Part shown: positions 59,256 through 64,000 of the stretch, one piece after another | Position numbering within the stretch: the first letter of the stretch is position 1 | How the letters are laid out: each line of letters begins with the position of its first letter | DNA from: CAYUWG01 sp964448285 | GTDB lineage: Bacteria > Bacteroidota > Ignavibacteria > SZUA-365 | Reading direction: 5' to 3' | Assembly: GCA_964448285.1 (NCBI GenBank) | Contig: CAYUWG010000013.1 | Span: forward strand, 10,970-74,969 | Length of the DNA: 64,000 bases | Notes under the pieces: model-generated | The model's database searches: none | What the model saw: the letters and a program-made list of their open reading frames with translations, nothing else | Told to the model about the DNA's origin: nothing | Position numbers and translations under genes: made by a program

Positions 59256-59256
59256 C

Positions 59257-59285
59257 AAAAAAACGCTCCCACGGGAGCGTTTTTC
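59257..59285. terminator. Bidirectional terminator between tRNA-Gly and the PAP2 gene
   Basis: ACGCTCC and GGAGCGT form the stem, with an A-run before it and TTTTT after it. It can end the tRNA transcript on the + strand and the rsmA-mgtE-PAP2 operon on the - strand, overlapping the PAP2 stop codon. Confidence 0.85.
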
Positions 59286-60243
59286 ATTTCAGATGATGCG
59301 CAAGGTACGCGCGCTTTCGCATCCAGTGCGGGTCGATGAACTTCACGACTTGCAGAGTAAGGAAGGCGAAAAGCGCACCGGCCACAAGGTCGATGACGTA
59401 ATGGTATCGCAGATAGACCGTCGCAATGATGAGCAGAGAGCCGACCACGCCGAGGAACCATCTGCTTCGCGCGCGATAGCGAAACGCGACGATCATGACG
59501 ATCAACGTGATCTGGGTGTGACCGCTTGGAAAAACATCACGCTGGACGTTTCGTTCGACGTTCTCCGAGCCGGGAGGTATGGACTCTCCAATGTCGGTAT
59601 AGACTCGGAGCGGTTCAGTGAGCAACAAGCCGGGGAGTTCTTCATTGATGGCATGGAAATCATGCAGCGTAAAGCGCGGCCCGATTGCCGGCACGCTGAC
59701 GTAGCCGATGTAGGAGAGATAAAACCCGAGTATGACCGTCAGGAAGACGAGCCGGAACGCATGCATCCGTTTCTTCCGATACAGATCCACCGTCAGGATC
59801 AATGGCAAGAGATAGAAACTGGCGTAGGCGAGTTGCAGCACTTCCGTGAGAAGCGGATGCTGGAATCGATAGATCCAGTGCGTCGGATGCACGCCGAAGA
59901 TCGCGTAGTCGATGGCCATCAGCGCGGAGTCGTAGTCAATCGGATGGATGGCGGGCACGAGGAAGTACATTTCCTTGAACGCGATCGGGATGCAGGCCAT
60001 CATGTAAAAACCGTGGAAGAGCTTCCAGATATGCTTTCGTGTATAAGAGAACTCAGCGAGCCGGAAGACGATGACGATCACACCCGCATTGACCAGGACA
60101 AAAAACCACGCGAGGGGAACATCCTCCGACCAGAGCGCCATCGCGATGGAGAGCATCGCAAAGAAGAGAACGTTGATCAGGTCGGTGGTGTCGAGGTATG
60201 AGATCGAGCGCTTGATCGCTCGCGAAAGGGAAGAGGAACCCAT
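59284..60243 (-). CDS. PAP2-family membrane phosphatase / inositol-phosphorylceramide-synthase-like
   Basis: 319 residues with about six membrane segments. The PAP2 motifs are partly visible: FPSGHTQITLIVMIVAF (PSGH) and LRYHYVIDLVAGALFAFLT (HxxxD), which carry the catalytic His residues. The domain layout resembles the Aur1/inositol-phosphorylceramide synthase type. Sphingolipids occur in parts of the FCB group, so lipid head-group transfer is possible; a plain lipid phosphatase is equally likely. It follows mgtE by one base and ends at a terminator. Confidence 0.8.
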   Translation of the reverse strand: MGSSSLSRAIKRSISYLDTTDLINVLFFAMLSIAMALWSEDVPLAWFFVLVNAGVIVIVFRLAEFSYTRKHIWKLFHGFYMMACIPIAFKEMYFLVPAIHPIDYDSALMAIDYAIFGVHPTHWIYRFQHPLLTEVLQLAYASFYLLPLILTVDLYRKKRMHAFRLVFLTVILGFYLSYIGYVSVPAIGPRFTLHDFHAINEELPGLLLTEPLRVYTDIGESIPPGSENVERNVQRDVFPSGHTQITLIVMIVAFRYRARSRWFLGVVGSLLIIATVYLRYHYVIDLVAGALFAFLTLQVVKFIDPHWMRKRAYLAHHLK

Positions 60244-60244
60244 A

Positions 60245-61660
60245 TCAGAGGTAGAGAAGCGTCAGAAAACCCAGATAGATGAAGAGTCCGAGTGCATCGT
60301 TCGAAGTCGTGATGAAAGGCCCGGTCGCGAGCGCAGGATCGATTCCCATGCGGTCGAGCAGGAATGGAACGACCGCACCGACGAGTGTCGCGTTGATGAT
60401 GACCACCAAGAGCGAGAGCGCGACCGTTGAACCGAAGGCCACGTCTCCAATCCACCAGAACACGATGCCGAACAGAAGGACACCGAAGACGGCACCATTG
60501 AGGAACGAACCGGCGAACTCATTCCAAAGTCGTGAGCGGATACTGCTCAGTGCTAACTCGCCTGTCGCTAAGCCACGCACGACGATCGAGGAAGATTGGA
60601 TGCCGGAATTTCCGCCCATCGCCATGATGACGGGAATGAAGAACGCTGACGCAAGCACCTGCTCGATCGATGCCTGAAACGAGCTAAGGACGATCGCGGC
60701 GAGAATTTCACCGATGAATCCGACAAGAAGCCACGGGAGGCGTCCTCGTGTGATTGAAAAGACCGTCGCGTGCGATTTCGTCTCCTCGCTCGTTCCGGAC
60801 ATCCGCTGGATATCCTCGATGGCTTCCTCGTGGATCACGTCAGCGATGTCGTCGAAGGTGATGATCCCGACGGGTTTGTTCTCCGCGTTGACGACGGGAA
60901 GCGTCAGGAGGTCGTACTTCCTCATGACGTTAGCAACGTCTTCCTGGTCCACGTCCGTTCGCACGCTGATCACGTCTTCGTCCATGATGCTTGCGATAGG
61001 CGTATTCGGTTGCACGAGGATGAGATTCTTCAGGCCGACGGTTCCTCTCAGTCGCCCGTCTTTATCGACGACATAGACTTCGTAGATGTCCTGGGTCTCT
61101 TCTGCGAGCGAGCGAACGCTTTCGATTGCATCCTGCGCAGTGCCGGTGAAAAGCACTTCCGGAAACTCCGTCGCCATGAGACCGCCGGCGGTGTCTTCCG
61201 CGTATCCGAGCAATTCCCGAAGCTCGGCTGACTCTTCCGGTTCAAGTTGCTGGAGTACTTCGTGCGCGACTTCATCGTCCAACGCGCTGACGATATCGGC
61301 GGCATCATCGGAATCCAACTCTTCGACAATATTACTGAGTCGTTCAGCCGACAAGCTTTCGACGAGGCTCTCACGTACCGTGTCCTGCAAGTCGAGAATA
61401 ACTTCCGACGCCTCTTCGGTTGAGAGAAGGTTGAAGAGGAACCGCGCCTGTTCCTCTTCCAAGTGGTTGAGGATCTCGGCGATATCCGCCGGTAGCAAGT
61501 CGAGCATGATGTTCCGCAACGCACCGCTGGAACGGCTTTCCACCAAGCCGGTGATGTCGTTCAGGAGTTCTTCGTCAACGAGTGTCGTTGTTGACTGCAC
61601 GCCATCGACGGAGTCGAACAACTCCTCATGTCGCTCTATTTCATGATGCGTTTCAGACAT
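60245..61660 (-). CDS. mgtE: Magnesium transporter MgtE
   Basis: 471 residues. The cytoplasmic N domain (~45-145) has acidic helical repeats (DLLPADIAEILNHLEEEQAR), then paired CBS domains (~150-275; TVGLKNLILVQPNTPIASIM, LPVVNAENKPVGIITFDDI) that sense Mg2+. Five membrane helices follow (~305-471), including the pore segment FFIPVIMAMGGNSGIQSSSI. This is the complete MgtE layout. It imports Mg2+ and closes when internal Mg2+ is high. It overlaps rsmA by eight bases. Confidence 0.95.
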   Translation of the reverse strand: MSETHHEIERHEELFDSVDGVQSTTTLVDEELLNDITGLVESRSSGALRNIMLDLLPADIAEILNHLEEEQARFLFNLLSTEEASEVILDLQDTVRESLVESLSAERLSNIVEELDSDDAADIVSALDDEVAHEVLQQLEPEESAELRELLGYAEDTAGGLMATEFPEVLFTGTAQDAIESVRSLAEETQDIYEVYVVDKDGRLRGTVGLKNLILVQPNTPIASIMDEDVISVRTDVDQEDVANVMRKYDLLTLPVVNAENKPVGIITFDDIADVIHEEAIEDIQRMSGTSEETKSHATVFSITRGRLPWLLVGFIGEILAAIVLSSFQASIEQVLASAFFIPVIMAMGGNSGIQSSSIVVRGLATGELALSSIRSRLWNEFAGSFLNGAVFGVLLFGIVFWWIGDVAFGSTVALSLLVVIINATLVGAVVPFLLDRMGIDPALATGPFITTSNDALGLFIYLGFLTLLYL

Positions 61661-62447
61661 GTGCGACGGCGTTTGAGAGCATGATGAAGTCGTGAAGCGA
61701 AAGTTGTTCGGGGCGTTTCAGAAGAAGATCGGCGAAAGAGGAGTCGAGCTTTTCCGTCGGGATTCCGATGTTCCGCAAGCCGTTTGCAACGGTCTTTCGT
61801 CGGACACCGAACGTTCCGCGCACGACACGTCGAAAACATTCGAAGTCCACGGCTTCTTCTTTCGGCATTTCGAAAAACCTCAGATGGACAACACACGATT
61901 TCACTGCCGGTTTCGGAACGAATACTTCGCGGGACACGGGAAACGCAATGCGCGCTTCCGCGAAGTAGCGTGTCATGACGGAAAGGATTCCGTATTCCTT
62001 TCCGCCCGGCTTACTGCACACGCGCTCGGCAACTTCATACTGCATCATCAAGACGGCATCACGAATCGAAGCAGAATGTTCGAACAATCGGAAGAAGATC
62101 GGACTGGTGATATTGTAAGGGAGATTCCCAACGACGCGGATTTTCCCGTCCCCGACTCCGGGGATCGAAGAAAAATCGAATTCAAGAAAATCGGCTTGAT
62201 GAATTTCGACGGCTTGCCACCGACGTTCCTGCTTGAGAGATGAGAGATGTTCGTATGCGCGTCCGTCGATTTCAACGGCGATGATTGAGGCCCCGGATTC
62301 AGCGAGGAGCGACGTGAGCGCGCCTGTCCCCGGTCCGATTTCCACGATCGTTTCTCCGGGTTTCGGATCGAGGAACGCAACGATCTTTCGCGAGACGTTC
62401 GCGTCGCGAAGAAAATGTTGCCCAAGAGATTTTTTCGCCTGAATCAT
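61653..62447 (-). CDS. rsmA: 16S rRNA dimethyladenosine transferase RsmA (KsgA)
   Basis: 264 residues from ATG 62447 (MIQAKKSLGQHFLRDANVSR). SAM-binding motif IVEIGPGTGALTSLLAES, acidic IIAVEIDGRAY, and the catalytic VGNLPYNITSPIFFRLFE are all present. RsmA dimethylates two adjacent adenines near the 3' end of 16S rRNA. It heads an operon with mgtE and the PAP2 gene. A TATCTTTG box only eight bases upstream of the ATG implies a leaderless or near-leaderless message. Confidence 0.95.
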   Translation of the reverse strand: MIQAKKSLGQHFLRDANVSRKIVAFLDPKPGETIVEIGPGTGALTSLLAESGASIIAVEIDGRAYEHLSSLKQERRWQAVEIHQADFLEFDFSSIPGVGDGKIRVVGNLPYNITSPIFFRLFEHSASIRDAVLMMQYEVAERVCSKPGGKEYGILSVMTRYFAEARIAFPVSREVFVPKPAVKSCVVHLRFFEMPKEEAVDFECFRRVVRGTFGVRRKTVANGLRNIGIPTEKLDSSFADLLLKRPEQLSLHDFIMLSNAVAHV

Positions 62448-62454
62448 GGTGAGC

Positions 62455-62462
62455 CAAAGATA
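62455..62462 (-). promoter_or_regulatory. Probable -7 box TATCTTTG upstream of rsmA
   Basis: On the - strand TATCTTTG is an exact TAnnTTTG match and lies eight bases from the rsmA ATG. Transcription would then begin at or next to the start codon. Confidence 0.5.
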
Positions 62463-62563
62463 AGGCAATGAGCCGTGAGCAGAAACAGGGAGTGTTGTAC
62501 GGCGCAATTGTGATAGCCATCGGAAGAAAAAAGAAAAGCCGTGTAACTCGATTCGACGACGAC

Positions 62564-62571
62564 TATATTTG
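62564..62571 (+). promoter_or_regulatory. Probable -7 box TATATTTG upstream of the adenylate cyclase gene
   Basis: TATATTTG matches TAnnTTTG and lies about 125 bases before the GTG start of the cyclase gene, leaving a ~115-base leader. No clear -33 TTG is seen. Confidence 0.45.
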
Positions 62572-62695
62572 GAAGTGCGTAGTACGTGAGTAAGAGTTCA
62601 CCATCTGAAATGTGAGAGGTAATGCAGTCTATCAACGCTACCGCCGGAAGGAATCCAAGGCATCTTCAATCCACCTTTGTGCTTCGGGAAATGAT

Positions 62696-64000
62696 GTGAC
62701 AACGCAGCAGTCACATCATCGAAAGCTTGCAGCGATCATGTTCACCGATATGGTGGGCTACAGCGCATTGGCACAAAAGGATGAAGCGCTGTCGCTTGCA
62801 CTGCTCGAAGAACATCATGCGTTGCTCAGACCGATCTTCTCGCGATTCGGCGGAGTGGAAATCGACACTGCCGGCGATTCATTCTTCATCGAATTCGAAA
62901 GCGCCGTCAATGCCGTTGAATGTGCGATCGAGATTCAGAAGCTTCTCTTCGAGCGAAACCATCAGCTTTCTGCGGACCGGCAAATAAACGTCCGTATCGG
63001 AATACATCTCGGTGACGTGGTTCATATGGGTTCGAAGGTTCACGGCGATGGAGTCAACATTGCTGCCCGCCTCGAGCCGCTTGCGGAGCCGGGAGGGATT
63101 TGTCTGTCAGGCGATGTCGTTCGCCAGATCACCAATAAGGTGAGGCTGAATTTCCAAAAGATGGAGCGCCCGGTCTTGAAGAACATCAGCATCCCGATGG
63201 ACGTGTACAGTGTGGTTCTTCCGTGGAGGCGTTCCTTTGCCGGCATTGACAAAGAGCTTGCACGGGTCGTTCTCAAGAGGAAGTGGAAGCCCGCAGCAAT
63301 GATCGTACTCCTTCTCCTCCTGACTGGTGTGATCGTCGATCGAATTGTCATTCCTTTCTTCGAAGAAGCGGAGCGAGCCACGATTGCTGTGCTGCCGTTC
63401 CGTAGTCTTCACGAGAGTGATGAATACTTTACTGTAGGCTTGACGGAGGATGTAATTACAAGAGTCTCCCGGATCGAAAATCTTCAGGTCACCTCGATGA
63501 CTTCGGTATTACGATTCCGCAACACCGATAGAACGGCAAGAGATATCGGGAAGGAGTTGGGCGTTGCGAATATCCTCGTTGGGAGCGTTCGACGGGAGGA
63601 AGACCGGCTGCGCATTTCCGTCGAGCTGATCGACGTTGAAACCGACAGAAATTTGTGGACAAACCAATATGACCTCGAACTCACCCGCCTTCTCGAGGTG
63701 CAGGAAGACGTATCGAAAAAAATCGCTCACGCGCTTGAAACGCGAATCTCCCCGGAACGCCTGAAAGAATTCACGCGAAGTTCAACGCTCAATCCCGATG
63801 CTTACGATCTTTATCTGAAGGGCCGACACCATTGGAACAAGCGTCAACCGGAGGACCTGAAAAAGAGCATCGAGTATTTCCAGAAGGCGTTGGAGCTTGA
63901 TCCGCGGTATGCGCGCGTGTATGCGGCGCTGGCAGATGCATACATCATCATGGGTGATTTCAACGTCCTCCAACCTGTTGAGGCGTATCGGCGGGCGAAG
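62696..64000 (+). CDS. Class III adenylate/guanylate cyclase with TPRs, C-terminally cut by window edge
   Basis: 435 codons are present from GTG 62696 (MTTQQSHHRKLAAIMFTDMV when read as Met); the 3' end is outside the window. The cyclase domain (~10-190) has AIMFTDMVGYSALAQ with the first metal Asp, FGGVEIDTAGDSFFIEF with the second, and GDGVNIAARLEPLAEPGGIC. One membrane segment follows (AAMIVLLLLLTGVIV), then a TolB-N-like/FlgO-like domain (ERATIAVLPFRSLHESDEYF through LRISVELIDVETDRNLWTNQ) and the first TPRs (SIEYFQKALELDPRYARVYA). It probably makes cAMP in response to an unknown input. Confidence 0.9.
   Translation, partial: MTTQQSHHRKLAAIMFTDMVGYSALAQKDEALSLALLEEHHALLRPIFSRFGGVEIDTAGDSFFIEFESAVNAVECAIEIQKLLFERNHQLSADRQINVRIGIHLGDVVHMGSKVHGDGVNIAARLEPLAEPGGICLSGDVVRQITNKVRLNFQKMERPVLKNISIPMDVYSVVLPWRRSFAGIDKELARVVLKRKWKPAAMIVLLLLLTGVIVDRIVIPFFEEAERATIAVLPFRSLHESDEYFTVGLTEDVITRVSRIENLQVTSMTSVLRFRNTDRTARDIGKELGVANILVGSVRREEDRLRISVELIDVETDRNLWTNQYDLELTRLLEVQEDVSKKIAHALETRISPERLKEFTRSSTLNPDAYDLYLKGRHHWNKRQPEDLKKSIEYFQKALELDPRYARVYAALADAYIIMGDFNVLQPVEAYRRAK

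Noticed and set aside
62727..62987. Separate small gene in another frame at the cyclase start
   Set aside because: It lies inside the cyclase domain, whose motifs are clear in the other frame.

Overview
The window looks like a chromosomal segment from the Bacteroidota/Chlorobiota/Ignavibacteriota (FCB) side of the bacterial tree. Three signs point there: two secreted proteins end in type IX secretion (T9SS) sorting domains, there is a TonB-dependent outer-membrane receptor with a carboxypeptidase-D-like N-terminal domain, and several genes are preceded by TAnnTTTG boxes, the Bacteroidota-type -7 promoter element. Base composition is balanced except for an AT-rich patch near 25.6-26.7 kb. The genus cannot be read from the sequence.

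1-15.8 kb (+): one long, tightly overlapping operon for uptake and breakdown of a galactose-containing glycan. It holds the end of a galactokinase, an unrecognised large enzyme-like protein, a binding-protein-dependent sugar ABC importer (two permeases and a lipoprotein, no ATPase), a beta-sandwich protein, a TIM-barrel-like protein, a heparinase II/III-like protein, a six-hairpin glycosidase-like protein, a GH36 alpha-galactosidase-like enzyme and an SDR-fold protein. A TonB-dependent receptor-like protein with its own promoter follows at 16-18.8 kb.

18.9-27.3 kb (-): an accessory block that I read as an integron-type gene-cassette array. A deletion-damaged tyrosine recombinase sits at its upstream end. 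Downstream come a two-gene cassette of small secreted proteins, a frameshifted DUF262-HNH nuclease, an M1-like peptidase, RsgA, and an N4-cytosine methyltransferase (with a C-terminal SNase-like domain) plus restriction endonuclease pair. All are on the same strand. They are separated by attC-like elements with GTTAT/CATAAC ends, three of which share a long related core.

27.4-44.7 kb: envelope and surface genes. These are a DUF2279-like protein, a beta-barrel protein, a 2113-residue T9SS surface protein with a 526-residue internal duplication, a pseudouridine synthase, an NfeD-like/flotillin pair, a methyltransferase, a thioesterase, a PhoD-like phosphatase with T9SS tail, an amidohydrolase and a 5'-nucleotidase-like lipoprotein.

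44.8-64 kb: signalling and housekeeping. A TPR histidine kinase, malate dehydrogenase and a glycosyltransferase are followed by a 970-bp repeat island (313-bp tandem repeat). Then come mfd with a DUF971 gene, the operon pyrF-larC-NtrB-like kinase-NtrC-like regulator, tRNA-Gly(GCC), the operon rsmA-mgtE-PAP2, and the start of a class III adenylate cyclase with TPRs that runs off the end.
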